From the NCBI RefSeq assembly GCF_022759505.1, contig NZ_CP094289.1:3658001-3722000 (forward strand): 64,000 bases of DNA, written 5' to 3'. Shown here in pieces: positions 56,252-64,000 of the stretch (its first letter is position 1; every line of letters starts with the position of its first letter). The DNA is from Georgenia sp. TF02-10 (GTDB lineage: Bacteria > Actinomycetota > Actinomycetes > Actinomycetales > Actinomycetaceae). A program made the translations under genes and the position numbers. The notes under the pieces are model-generated. The model worked only from the letters and a program-made list of their open reading frames with translations, searched no databases and was not told the DNA's origin.

Positions 56252-56283
56252 ACGAATGCCCGGTCTGGTGACCGGGCCTTCGT
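56252..56283 (+). terminator. Hairpin between tRNA-Asp and tRNA-Phe
   Basis: GCCCGGTC (56258-56265) pairs with GACCGGGC (56270-56277), loop TGGT. Flanking ACGAA and TTCGT extend the stem past one mismatch. Terminator or processing signal. Confidence 0.7.
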
Positions 56284-56288
56284 GTCAA

Positions 56289-56361
56289 GGCTCTGTAGCT
56301 CAGTTGGTAGAGCGTTCGACTGAAAATCGAAAGGTCACCGGATCGACGCCGGTCGGAGCCA
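56289..56361 (+). tRNA. tRNA-Phe (GAA anticodon)
   Basis: 73 nt: acceptor GGCTCTG with CGGAGCC, D-arm AGCTCAGTTGGTAGAGC, anticodon stem TTCGA/TCGAA around loop CTGAAAA (GAA), T-stem ACCGG/CCGGT. The T-loop reads ATCGACG, not the usual TTCGANN, so position 54 is A. Discriminator A. Confidence 0.95.
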
Positions 56362-56365
56362 CCGC

Positions 56366-56394
56366 AAGCCCCGCACCTCACAGGTGCGGGGCTT
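56366..56394 (+). terminator. Terminator after the tRNA cluster
   Basis: AAGCCCCGCACCT (56366-56378) and AGGTGCGGGGCTT (56382-56394) form a perfect 13-bp stem with loop CAC, ending in CTT, just after tRNA-Phe. Confidence 0.88.
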
Positions 56395-56589
56395 CCTGCT
56401 CTTCAGCAACTGCCACCGGCCGCGGGGCGGGCCTAACGTGAGTCGCCGTCGCGGACCGCTCGCCCCGCCACCCGAACCGGCACATCGGGCCGGCGGACGC
56501 CTGATATCGATGCTCGGTACGCTTGGGGTCCGACTGCGGGCTGCTGGTATCCAGCTGCGCCCGCCCGGCCAACCGAAGTGGTGACACTG

Positions 56590-57411
56590 ATGAGCGGCAC
56601 CCCCTCCGACGATCAGCAGCGTCAGGACCGTGACGACGCCGGCGAGCAGCACGGCGCCGCGTCGGCCGAGCAGAAGGAGGGCCAGGCGGGCGCCACGGCG
56701 GGCGGTGAGCACTCGGGATACGGCACCGCCGGTTCTGAGCAGCCGACGCACGGCCACGAGGGCATCCCACCGTACGGGCAGCCGCAGGCCGGCTACGGAC
56801 CCGGCCAATACGGCCAGGCAGGCGAGAGCCCGTACGGCCAGGCCGGCTACGGTCGGCCCTACGACCAGGGGCAGCCCGGCTACAACCAGCCGCCGGCGGG
56901 CGGCAACTATGGCCAGCAGTACGCCGAGGGCCAGTACGGCCAAGGTCAGTACGGCCACGGTCAGTACGGCCAGTCCCAGCAGGGACAGTACGGTCAGCGG
57001 GCGTACGGGCAACCCCCTTACGGCGCCCAGGGCCCGTACGGCCAGCAGTACGGCCACGGCTACCAGCCGGGCGATCGCCCCGTCATGAACGAAGCCGACC
57101 AGCGCCTGTGGGCCACCCTGACCCACCTGAGCAGCCTGCCGTTCCCGCTCTTCGGCCCGCTCGTCGCCTACCTGGTCCTGAAGGACCGCGGCGCCTTCGT
57201 CGAGGATCAGGCCAAGGAGGCGCTGAACTTCAACATCACCATCGCGATCCTGGGGGTGGTCTTCACGATCGTCACGATCGTCACTTTCGGAATCGGCGGG
57301 TTGCTGTTCCTCTACTTCTTCGCCGCCGTCGTGTTCGTGATCCTCGCCGTCGTGGCCGCCAATCGCGGCCAGCGTTACCGCTACCCGCTCACGATCCGTC
57401 TGGTGAAGTGA
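56590..57411 (+). CDS. DUF4870 membrane protein with YGQ-rich low-complexity domain
   Basis: About 273 residues. The C-terminal 110 form a DUF4870/Tic20-like domain with three or four helices (ADQRLWATLTHLSSLPFPLF, FVEDQAKEALNFNITIAILG). Residues about 40-160 are a Gly/Tyr/Gln domain made of YGQ, QYGQ and GQYGH units, prion-like in composition. ATG 56590 is chosen behind GAAGTGG; GTGs at 56578 and 56581 are in frame. Confidence 0.87.
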   Translation: MSGTPSDDQQRQDRDDAGEQHGAASAEQKEGQAGATAGGEHSGYGTAGSEQPTHGHEGIPPYGQPQAGYGPGQYGQAGESPYGQAGYGRPYDQGQPGYNQPPAGGNYGQQYAEGQYGQGQYGHGQYGQSQQGQYGQRAYGQPPYGAQGPYGQQYGHGYQPGDRPVMNEADQRLWATLTHLSSLPFPLFGPLVAYLVLKDRGAFVEDQAKEALNFNITIAILGVVFTIVTIVTFGIGGLLFLYFFAAVVFVILAVVAANRGQRYRYPLTIRLVK

Positions 57412-57595
57412 GCCCGTGCGCCGACAGACGTCCGCCCCGCCGGAGTGCGGGGCGGTGACGGCTGTGGCCTAGATCGTCGGCCACGTCACGCCGGGCGTTT
57501 GCCGGCGGCGCCCCGCGCAACGGACGCCCGTCGTCGGCGGTGCCAGGATGGGCCGGGAGTGCCGGGACGGGCCCGGCCGGGAGCGGGAGGCAGTG

Positions 57596-58123
57596 GTGGG
57601 CGCCGTCGTCGGGATCGTGATGGGCTCGGACTCGGACTGGCCGGTGATGCGGGACGCCGCCGAGGCCCTCGCGGACCTCGACGTCGAGACTGAGGTGGAC
57701 GTCGTCTCCGCCCACCGCATGCCGGCCGAGATGCTCGACTACGGCGCCACCGCCGCCGACCGGGGGCTGCGGGTGCTGATCGCCGGGGCGGGCGGGGCGG
57801 CGCACCTGCCCGGCATGCTCGCCGCGGTCACCCCGCTGCCGGTCATCGGGGTGCCGGTGCCGCTGCAGCACCTGGACGGGCTGGACTCCCTGCTCTCCAT
57901 CGTGCAGATGCCGGCCGGGGTGCCGGTGGCCACGGTCTCCATCGGCGGGGCCCGCAACGCCGGGCTGCTCGCCGCCCGGATCCTCGGCGCCGGGGAGGGC
58001 GCGGACGCCGCCCGCCTGCGCGCCGCGATGGTCACCTACCAGGACGGGCTGCGCCAGGCCGCGCGGGAGAAGGGCGCCCGGCTCCGCGCCCAGCGCGGCA
58101 CCCGGCTCGGCTTCGGCACCTGA
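57596..58123 (+). CDS. purE: N5-carboxyaminoimidazole ribonucleotide mutase
   Basis: A 175-residue class I Pur[14 protein letters not shown] (phosphate loop), [15 protein letters not shown] (catalytic His), [20 protein letters not shown] and [20 protein letters not shown]. Converts N5-CAIR to CAIR in purine synthesis. GGGAGG lies just upstream; the start is GTG 57596 or 57593. The usual partner purK is not adjacent. The stop codon is inside a 22-bp tandem repeat. Confidence 0.95.
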   Translation: MGAVVGIVMGSDSDWPVMRDAAEALADLDVETEVDVVSAHRMPAEMLDYGATAADRGLRVLIAGAGGAAHLPGMLAAVTPLPVIGVPVPLQHLDGLDSLLSIVQMPAGVPVATVSIGGARNAGLLAARILGAGEGADAARLRAAMVTYQDGLRQAAREKGARLRAQRGTRLGFGT

Positions 58124-58169
58124 CCGGCGAGGTTTCGGCACCTGACCCACGGGGCTTCGGCACCCGGCC
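58112..58169. repeat. 22-bp tandem repeat (three units) spanning the purE stop
   Basis: TTCGGCACCTGACC at 58112-58125 and 58134-58147, and a third copy at 58156-58169 in which TGA has become CGG. Units are exactly 22 bp apart. The first TGA (58121-58123) is the purE stop. Confidence 0.85.
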
Positions 58170-58250
58170 CCCCGGGTAGCGCTCCTCGGCCAGAGGGCCT
58201 CACCCGCCCGGGGTCGGGCACTACGCGCGGTCCTGACTGACAATCGACCC

Positions 58251-59333
58251 ATGGGCCGACACAGCGCCGAGCACACCGCCCCTGACGCCCGCCCGGCGTC
58301 CCCGGACGCCCGGCCGGCGTCGTCCACTGCGGAGGCCGGCGGCACCACCGCGCTCTCCCCCGCCCCCGCTCCGCGGCCCGCACCCGTGCCCGCCGACGGC
58401 GCCCGGCCCGGGCCCATCGCCAGCGTCCGCGGCCTGACCAAGGTCTACGGCGCCGGGGACACCCTGGTCACCGCCCTGGACGGGGTGGACCTGGACCTGG
58501 CGCGGGGGGAGCTGACCGCGGTCATGGGCCCGTCGGGCTCGGGCAAGTCCACCCTCATGCACTGCATGGCCGGCCTGGACTCCCCCACCGCCGGCAGCAT
58601 CGTGGTGGACGGCGTCGAGATCTCCGGGATGCACCAGCGCCAGCTGACCCGGCTGCGCCGCCGCATCGGGTTCGTCTTCCAGGCGTACAACCTGGTCCCC
58701 ACCCTGACGGCCGCCGAGAACATCACCCTGCCGCTGGAGATCGCCCGCCGTCCGGTGGACCGCGACCGGTTCGACCTCATCGTCCGCACGCTGGACCTGA
58801 CCGACCGGCTGGGCCACCGGCCGAGCGAGCTCTCCGGCGGGCAGCAGCAGCGGGTGGCGTGCGCGCGGGCGCTGATCGCCGCCCCGGCCGTCGTCTTCGC
58901 CGACGAGCCCACCGGCAACCTCGACTCCGCCGCCGCCGCGGAGGTCCTGGGGTTCCTGCGGACCTCGGTGGACTCCCTCGGCCAGTCGGTGGTCATGGTG
59001 ACGCACGAGCCGACCGCCGCCGCCTACGCCCACCGGGTGGTCTTCCTCGGCGACGGGCGCCTGGAGGGCGAGCTCCGCGACCCCGACGCCGCCGCCATCC
59101 TCGACGCCCTCGGGGCCCTTGGCGCGGCGCGGGCCGAGCGGACGACGGCGGGCGGGACCGGCGTCGACGGCGGCCGCCCGACGGCGGGTGGCGGCGGCGC
59201 CCACGCACCGGCCACGCCCGATGGTGGTCGCCCGACGGCGGGTGGGGCCACTGTCGACGGCGTCAGCACGGCCGCCGGGGCCGGCGCCGACGGCGGCCGC
59301 CGCGCTCGGCCCCCCAGTCTGGGCGGCGCGTGA
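58251..59333 (+). CDS. ABC transporter ATP-binding protein (MacB/LolD type)
   Basis: A 360-residue ATPase. The core (about residues 60-290) has Walker A GPSGSGKSTLMH, Q-loop FVFQAYNLVP, signature [11 protein letters not shown] and Walker B VVFADEPTGNLDS. The N-terminus has a DARPAS repeat, and the C-terminal 75 residues repeat DGGRPTAGG. GACAAT at 58239-58244 lies 6 bases before the ATG (leaderless). Its TGA shares a base with the permease ATG. Confidence 0.92.
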   Translation: MGRHSAEHTAPDARPASPDARPASSTAEAGGTTALSPAPAPRPAPVPADGARPGPIASVRGLTKVYGAGDTLVTALDGVDLDLARGELTAVMGPSGSGKSTLMHCMAGLDSPTAGSIVVDGVEISGMHQRQLTRLRRRIGFVFQAYNLVPTLTAAENITLPLEIARRPVDRDRFDLIVRTLDLTDRLGHRPSELSGGQQQRVACARALIAAPAVVFADEPTGNLDSAAAAEVLGFLRTSVDSLGQSVVMVTHEPTAAAYAHRVVFLGDGRLEGELRDPDAAAILDALGALGAARAERTTAGGTGVDGGRPTAGGGGAHAPATPDGGRPTAGGATVDGVSTAAGAGADGGRRARPPSLGGA

Positions 59334-61924
59334 TGCTGCGCCTCGCCCTCCGCGAGATCCGCGCCCACGTCGTCCGTTTCCTGCTGAGCGTCCTGGCGGT
59401 CACCCTCGCCGTCGCCTTCGTCACCGGCACCTTCTCCCTCCGCGCGATGCTGGCGGACACCTTCGGCTCGATCGTCGCCTCCACCACCCAGGGCGACCTC
59501 TACGTCCGCGGCCCGACCACCGGTGACGGCGACGGCGGCCCCGGCGGGCCGGGCGGCCCGGAGAACAACGCCAGCGGCGGCGCCCGGGACGCCCTCGGCG
59601 AGCCCCGGGAACCGGTGCCGCTGGACCTGGTGCCCGCCGCGGCCGCCGTCGACGGCGTGGCCCAGGCGGTGCCGGACCTGCTCGGCACGGTCGTGCTCGT
59701 CGGCGCCGACGGCCAGGCGGTCGTCAACGGCCAGGCACCCTCGCTCGGGTCGGTGCTGCGCGAGGACGACCCCTCCGGCACCCTCCTGGCGGGCCGGGCG
59801 CCGGCCGGGCCGGACGAGGTCGCCCTGGAGACCACCGCGCTGGAGGCCTCCGGGCTCGCGGTCGGGGACACCACCAAGGTCATCGTCGGCACTGGCCCGG
59901 TCCGCGACGTCACCGTCGTCGGCGAGGTGACCTACGGCAACCCCATGGTCGGCACCACTCTCGTCCTGGTCGACCCCGCCACCGGCGAGGCCGCCTTCGC
60001 CCCGGCCGGCCAGGTGCCCTCGATAGCCGTCTTCCTCGACGACGGCGCCGACCCGGCAGCGGTCCGGGCGGACCTGGCGGCCGCCGTCGCCGACCGGCCC
60101 GACGTCGAGGTAGCCACCGGCGCGGACGTGCGCGCTGAGGCGAACGAGGCGATCAACCAGCTCCTCGGCTTCCTCGGCACGTTCCTGCTGGTCTTCGCGC
60201 TCATCTCCCTCTTCGTGGCCGGGTTCCTGATCACCAACACCTTCGCGATGTCGGTGCGCCAGCGGCAGCGGGAGTTCGCCCTGCTCCGCGCCGTCGGCGC
60301 CGGCCCCGGGCAGGTGCTGGCCTCGGTGGTCGGGCAGGCCGCCGTCGTCGGGGCGCTGGGCTCGGCGGTGGGCATCGTCGGCGGGATCGGGCTGATCGCG
60401 CTGATCCGCTGGTGGCTCGCCCGGCTGGGCATGGACCTCGGCGGCGACGTCGTTATCTCCGCCGGCCAGGCCGCCGTCGTGGTGGCCCTGGGGACCGGCA
60501 GCGCCGCCCTCGCCGCCGCCCTGCCCGCCCGGCGGGCCGCGACCACCCCGCCGGTGGAGGCCATGCGCGACGACGTGGTCGTCGTCGAGCGCTCGCTCCG
60601 GCTGCGGGCCGGCGTCGGCGCCGTCCTGCTGGTCGGGGGCGTGGCCGCCGTCGTCCAGGCGGTCCAGCCGGACGCCGAGCACGCCGGGCGGTGGCTGGGG
60701 GTGGGCGCGGCCGGGGTCCTGCTCGGGGTCCTGGCCGTCTCCCCCGTGCTGGCCCGCGGGGTGGTGGGCGCGCTGGCCTGGCCGCTCGTCCAGGCGGTGC
60801 GGCCGGTGGGCCGGCTGGCCCGGGGGAACGTGCTGCGCAACCCGCGCCGGACCGCCAACACCGCCGGGGCGCTGATGATCGGCATGGCCCTGGTCGGCGC
60901 CTGCGCGGTGCTGGCCGACTCGGCCCGCGCCTCCACCTCCGCCATCGTCGCCACCGAGTCCCGGGCCGACTTCTGGGTCCAGTCCGCCACCTTCACCGTC
61001 CCCGAGGCCGCCGCGGACGCCGTCGCCGGCCTGCCCCAGGTGGGCCGGGCCGACGTCGTCACCGCCGGCGTGGCCGCCGTCGACGGGCCGGGCGGCGCCC
61101 GGGAGAACCGCCGCGTCCTGGGCCTGCCCCCCGACGCCTTCGGCGCCACCATCGCGGTGAAGGTGGTCGCCGGGGACCTGGACCGGCTGGCCGACGGCGA
61201 GGTGGCGGTGAGCCGCACCACCGCCACCGCCGAGGGCTGGTCGGTCGGGGACGAGTTGACCGTCCCCGGCCCGGACGGCCCCCAGCCGGTCCGGGTCGCG
61301 GCGGTCATCGACTCCCGGCTCCTCGACGCGCCGGTAGTCGCCGACGCCGACCGGTTCGCGTCCATGGTCGCGGCGCCCACCGTGCTGGCCGTCCTGGTCG
61401 ACGGCACCGACGGCACCGACCCGGCGGACCTGCGGGCAGCGCTGCAGGAGGTCACCGCTCCCTACGTTGTCCTCACGGTGCAGGACGCCGCGGACCTGAC
61501 CAGCTCCCTGGCCGAGCAGGTGGACCAGGCGATGGTCATCCTCTACGCCCTGCTCGGCCTGAGCGTGGTCATCGCGGTGCTCGGGATCGTCAACACCCTC
61601 GCCCTGGCGGTGATCGAGCGGACCCGGGAGATCGGGCTGATGCGCGCCGTGGGCCTGGGCCGGCTGCAGCTGGCCGCCACGATCACCACCGAGGCGGTGC
61701 TCACGGCGGTGTTCGGCACGCTGCTCGGCGTCGCCGTCGGGGTGAGCCTCGCGGCGGCGCTGCCCAGCGTCTTCGCCGAGCAGGGCCTCACCGAGCTGGC
61801 GGTCCCGTGGGACCTGCTCGCCACCATGGTCGCCGTGTCCGGTGGCGTCGGCGTCCTCGCCTCCCTCGGCCCGGCCGCGCGGGCCGCCGCCCTCCCGGTC
61901 CTGCAGGCGGTCGCGGACGAGTAG
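59333..61924 (+). CDS. ABC transporter permease (FtsX/MacB-like, duplicated)
   Basis: An 863-residue permease with two FtsX-type units. The N-terminal helix (RLALREIRAHVVRFLLSVLA) is followed by an extracytoplasmic domain (about residues 35-265) and helices (LGFLGTFLLVFALISLFVAG, ITNTFAMSVRQRQREFALLR, AVGAGPGQVLASVVGQAAVV); the second unit ends with NTLALAVIERTREIGLMRAV. Such systems export peptides, lipids or antibiotics, or act as mechanotransmitters. Coupled to the upstream ATPase by TGATG. Confidence 0.93.
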   Translation: MLRLALREIRAHVVRFLLSVLAVTLAVAFVTGTFSLRAMLADTFGSIVASTTQGDLYVRGPTTGDGDGGPGGPGGPENNASGGARDALGEPREPVPLDLVPAAAAVDGVAQAVPDLLGTVVLVGADGQAVVNGQAPSLGSVLREDDPSGTLLAGRAPAGPDEVALETTALEASGLAVGDTTKVIVGTGPVRDVTVVGEVTYGNPMVGTTLVLVDPATGEAAFAPAGQVPSIAVFLDDGADPAAVRADLAAAVADRPDVEVATGADVRAEANEAINQLLGFLGTFLLVFALISLFVAGFLITNTFAMSVRQRQREFALLRAVGAGPGQVLASVVGQAAVVGALGSAVGIVGGIGLIALIRWWLARLGMDLGGDVVISAGQAAVVVALGTGSAALAAALPARRAATTPPVEAMRDDVVVVERSLRLRAGVGAVLLVGGVAAVVQAVQPDAEHAGRWLGVGAAGVLLGVLAVSPVLARGVVGALAWPLVQAVRPVGRLARGNVLRNPRRTANTAGALMIGMALVGACAVLADSARASTSAIVATESRADFWVQSATFTVPEAAADAVAGLPQVGRADVVTAGVAAVDGPGGARENRRVLGLPPDAFGATIAVKVVAGDLDRLADGEVAVSRTTATAEGWSVGDELTVPGPDGPQPVRVAAVIDSRLLDAPVVADADRFASMVAAPTVLAVLVDGTDGTDPADLRAALQEVTAPYVVLTVQDAADLTSSLAEQVDQAMVILYALLGLSVVIAVLGIVNTLALAVIERTREIGLMRAVGLGRLQLAATITTEAVLTAVFGTLLGVAVGVSLAAALPSVFAEQGLTELAVPWDLLATMVAVSGGVGVLASLGPAARAAALPVLQAVADE

Positions 61925-62003
61925 GCACCGGCGAGCCGACGGCGAGCACCCGCGAGCCGACGGCGAGCACCGGCGAACCGGCGAGCAGGCACCGGCGAGC
62001 CGC
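61925..62003. repeat. Short tandem repeats after the permease gene
   Basis: Units of about 20-23 bp, GCACC-GCGAGCCGACGGCGA, follow the TAG in tandem, the last ones shortened. The stop itself is not repeated. Confidence 0.65.
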
Positions 62004-62133
62004 CGCCCGCCCGGGGCGGAAACGTGGAAGCCTGGCCCTGCTGACGTGCACGTCGAGGGCTAGACCGCGATCATGTCCCCGGGCGCGCGCGCCCGGCACA
62101 GGAGCGACCCGCCCACGGGCGGACGAGGAGACG

Positions 62134-62595
62134 ATGGTGAGCACATCCGCTGAGCACGACATCCCGCCGGCCGGGGCACCCGCCCCGCCCGAGACCCGGC
62201 TCGTGGACGCCCCCAAGACCCGCAGCATCGGCGAGCTCTTCGCCCAGCTCTCCGAGCAGCTCTCCCGCCTCGTCCGCGACGAGATCCAGCTCGCCCAGAC
62301 CCAGTTCACCGAGAAGGGCAAGCGGCTCGGGACGGGGGCGGCCTTCCTCGCCGTGGCCGGCGTCGTCGCGCTCTACGCCGTCGGCGTGCTGCTTGCCGCG
62401 GCCATCCTGGGCCTGGCGACGGCGCTGCCGGCCTGGCTCTCCGCGCTGATCGTCGGCGTCGTGCTCCTGATCGTCGCGGGGATCGCGGCGCTGCTGGGGA
62501 AGAAGCGGCTCGACGCCGCCAAGGAGGTCGAGGCCAAGCCCCAGGAGGGCCTCAAGGAGGACGTCAACGCGGTGAAGAAGGGGATCCAGCGGTGA
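62134..62595 (+). CDS. Phage-holin-superfamily (DUF1469-like) membrane protein
   Basis: A 153-residue protein: Pro-rich N-terminus, amphipathic helix SIGELFAQLSEQLSRLVRDE, two membrane helices (FLAVAGVVALYAVGVLLAAA, LSALIVGVVLLIVAGIAALL), and a charged C-terminal helix with KKRLDAAKEVEAKPQEGLKE. The family is common in actinobacteria, function unknown; the holin name reflects topology only. GAGGAG upstream; ATG 62134 or GTG 62137. Overlaps the next gene by four bases. Confidence 0.87.
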   Translation: MVSTSAEHDIPPAGAPAPPETRLVDAPKTRSIGELFAQLSEQLSRLVRDEIQLAQTQFTEKGKRLGTGAAFLAVAGVVALYAVGVLLAAAILGLATALPAWLSALIVGVVLLIVAGIAALLGKKRLDAAKEVEAKPQEGLKEDVNAVKKGIQR

Positions 62596-62894
62596 GCCAC
62601 GCGATGGAGCAGCAGCCCGGCAGTCGCACGCCGGAGGAGATCGAGGCCGACCTGGCCCGCACCCGACTGGAGCTGACCTCCACGGTGGACGAGCTGACCG
62701 ACCGGCTGGACCCGCGGGCGAAGGTCGAGGAGGTCAAGGGGCGGGTGGATGCGGTCAAGGAGGCCGCGACGCAGCAGGCGGCCACGTTCGTGGGCGCGGT
62801 GCGGGAGCGCGACCCCAAGGCGCTGGCGACTGTCGGCGTCGGGGTGCTGGTGACCGTCGGGCTCACGATCCTGAGGTGGCGCCGCTCCCGGTGA
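62592..62894 (+). CDS. DUF3618 family protein
   Basis: A 100-residue protein: RTPEEIEADLARTRLELTST, then VDELTDRLDPRAKVEEVKGR (the family signature), and one C-terminal membrane helix followed by RWRRSR. The GTG at 62592 overlaps the upstream TGA (GTGA), a conserved partnership with DUF1469-like proteins. Confidence 0.9.
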   Translation: MSHAMEQQPGSRTPEEIEADLARTRLELTSTVDELTDRLDPRAKVEEVKGRVDAVKEAATQQAATFVGAVRERDPKALATVGVGVLVTVGLTILRWRRSR

Positions 62895-63116
62895 CCGCTG
62901 CGCAGGTCGGCGCGCGACGACGGGTGCGGCCGCCGGGACGCTCGGTGACCCTGGCTGGGCCGGCACGCGATGACGAATGCCTCCCCTGGCACGCTCGGTC
63001 GGCTGTGCCCAGGACGCACCGTGGGCCCTGCCGGGGGCCGGTGCGCGCGGCGGAGGCCGGCGGGGCGCGGTGGCCCCTGCGTGGGCCGGCGTGCGCTGGC
63101 CGGGGCTGCGGCGTCG

Positions 63117-63398
63117 TCAGGAGGCGCTGTCCCGGTGGGCCACGTCCGGCGCGGCCGGCCCGCCGTTGGTAGCCGCGCCGCCGGCGACGACCGCCTGGCC
63201 GCCGTCGCCGGCCGTCAACCCGCTGGCCACCAGCAGGTCCTCCACCTCGGCCCGCCGGAAGCGACGGTGCCCGCCGAGCGTCCGGATCGAGGAGATCTTC
63301 CCGGCGTTCGCCCACCGGGTCACCGTCTTGGGGTCTACCCGGAACCTGGCTGCCACCTCCGACGGCGTGAGCAGCTGCTCGGCCCTCTCTTCGGGCAT
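63117..63398 (-). CDS. bldC: BldC-type small MerR-like DNA-binding protein
   Basis: A 93-residue winged helix-turn-helix: LLTPSEVAARFRVDPKTVTR, WANAGKISSIRTLGGHRRFR, closely matching Streptomyces BldC, followed by an Ala/Gly-rich tail of about 30 residues. BldC controls developmental genes in Streptomyces; homologues occur in non-sporulating actinobacteria. ATG 63398 follows GGGAGG. Confidence 0.93.
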   Translation of the reverse strand: MPEERAEQLLTPSEVAARFRVDPKTVTRWANAGKISSIRTLGGHRRFRRAEVEDLLVASGLTAGDGGQAVVAGGAATNGGPAAPDVAHRDSAS

Positions 63399-63662
63399 GG
63401 CTTGCCTCCCTGGGACGTCCGGCGCGTACCTCTAGGCAACCATCCGCCGGGCCAGCACGACCGGGCCGATAGTCCCGACAATCGGGACGTATGCGGCGTA
63501 GGTTCCGGTGCAGGCGAGATGCGTCCCACAGCGTCGGCGCCCGGCCCGGAATGGCTGGGGGCCCGGGCGACCATGTACCGTTGCCCCTACGAACAGATGA
63601 TCACGCACGGGGCCGCACCGACCGGTGCCTGCCCCGGTCCTACGTTGGAGGGGGTCGACGCC

Positions 63663-63866
63663 ATGGGGCGCGGCCGTCAGAAGGCCAAGCAGACGAAGGT
63701 CGCTCGCAAGCTGAAGTACTTCAGCCCCGAGACCGACTACCGGGCTCTCGAGCGAGAGCTGACGTCGAGTTCCGCCGACGACGTAGACGACGGTGAGTAC
63801 GACGCGGAGATCCCCCCGGCCACGGACGACGAGGCCGACTGGGACAGGTTCGGCCGGGCCCGGTGA
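63663..63866 (+). CDS. DUF3073 family protein
   Basis: A 67-residue protein: basic N-terminus MGRGRQKAKQTKVARKLKYF, then SPETDYRALERELT, then an acidic C-terminus (DDVDDGEYDAE). Typical of the actinobacterial family usually found near purM. ATG 63663 is preceded by GGAGGGGG. Function unknown. Confidence 0.93.
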   Translation: MGRGRQKAKQTKVARKLKYFSPETDYRALERELTSSSADDVDDGEYDAEIPPATDDEADWDRFGRAR

Positions 63867-64000
63867 CCACGCGCCGCAGTGATCTGGTGATCTGAGCTGA
63901 GCCGAGGGCGCGGGCTGGCCGGCCGCAGCGCGACCGTCGCGGCCGTCGCGGCTCGTGCCCATGCGACGACATCGTGTGTAGTCGTTTAAGCGCTTTCCGC
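63867..64000. other. Window end, no gene seen
   Basis: About 130 bp after the DUF3073 gene. GACCGTCGCGGCCGTCGCGG is a small direct repeat. No gene, RNA or clear hairpin identified. Confidence 0.5.

Overview
The window is a chromosomal stretch of a very GC-rich actinobacterium. GC-rich third positions, frequent GTG starts, many promoters whose -10 box lies 5-7 bases before the start codon (leaderless mRNAs), mycothiol synthase, BldC, GlnR, DUF3073 and GTTCACC-type PHO boxes all point to Actinomycetes. The gene set suits Micrococcales (Cellulomonadaceae or Bogoriellaceae-like), but the genus cannot be fixed from sequence alone. I see no insertion sequence, prophage or CRISPR array; almost everything reads as core genome with small accessory insertions.

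Layout. 1-7.3 kb (minus): pyruvate phosphate dikinase (cut by the window edge), then a gntR-prpD-prpB-prpC methylcitrate operon. 7.3-20.5 kb: a mixed accessory stretch with a HicB-like antitoxin, an enoyl-CoA hydratase/hydrolase, an APH-like kinase, a decayed mazEF pair, an MFS exporter, DinB and GlxA/AraC-type genes, CsbD, a P-loop kinase, a glutamine amidotransferase, Uma2, and an amidohydrolase-HEAT fusion divergent from a TipA-like MerR regulator. 20.6-28.9 kb (minus): clpC, a macrodomain-dtd-DUF2516 operon, FUSC, ygfZ, a nitrobindin-like gene and a membrane protein. 29.1-44.1 kb: glnR, a PhoU-like/Pit pair, and on the other strand mshD-ppk1-NUDIX/phosphatase-pstS-pstC-pstA-pstB, a phosphate and polyphosphate block that resembles the known Streptomyces gene order. 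44.2-55.9 kb: tRNA-Lys with a small toxin-antitoxin pair, ppk2, an EamA exporter, a nuclease-fold protein, msrB, an MscS channel, a PfkB kinase, surE and a zincin. 56.0-64 kb: tRNA-Glu, -Asp and -Phe, a DUF4870 protein with a YGQ-rich domain, purE, a MacB-like ABC exporter, a DUF1469-like/DUF3618 pair, bldC and a DUF3073 gene.

Functional themes. Propionyl-CoA carbon goes through the methylcitrate cycle to pyruvate, next to PPDK. Phosphate is handled by low-affinity Pit and by Pst, whose pstS and pstC each have a PHO-box promoter of identical geometry. Polyphosphate is made or used by PPK1 and PPK2.

Most striking observations: (1) a perfect 200-bp inverted repeat between pstS and pstC that copies the pstC promoter and its first 18 codons in the opposite direction; (2) short tandem duplications that span the stop codon of at least ten separate genes; (3) a MerR-type promoter with a 19-bp spacer that drives a leaderless amidohydrolase-HEAT gene.
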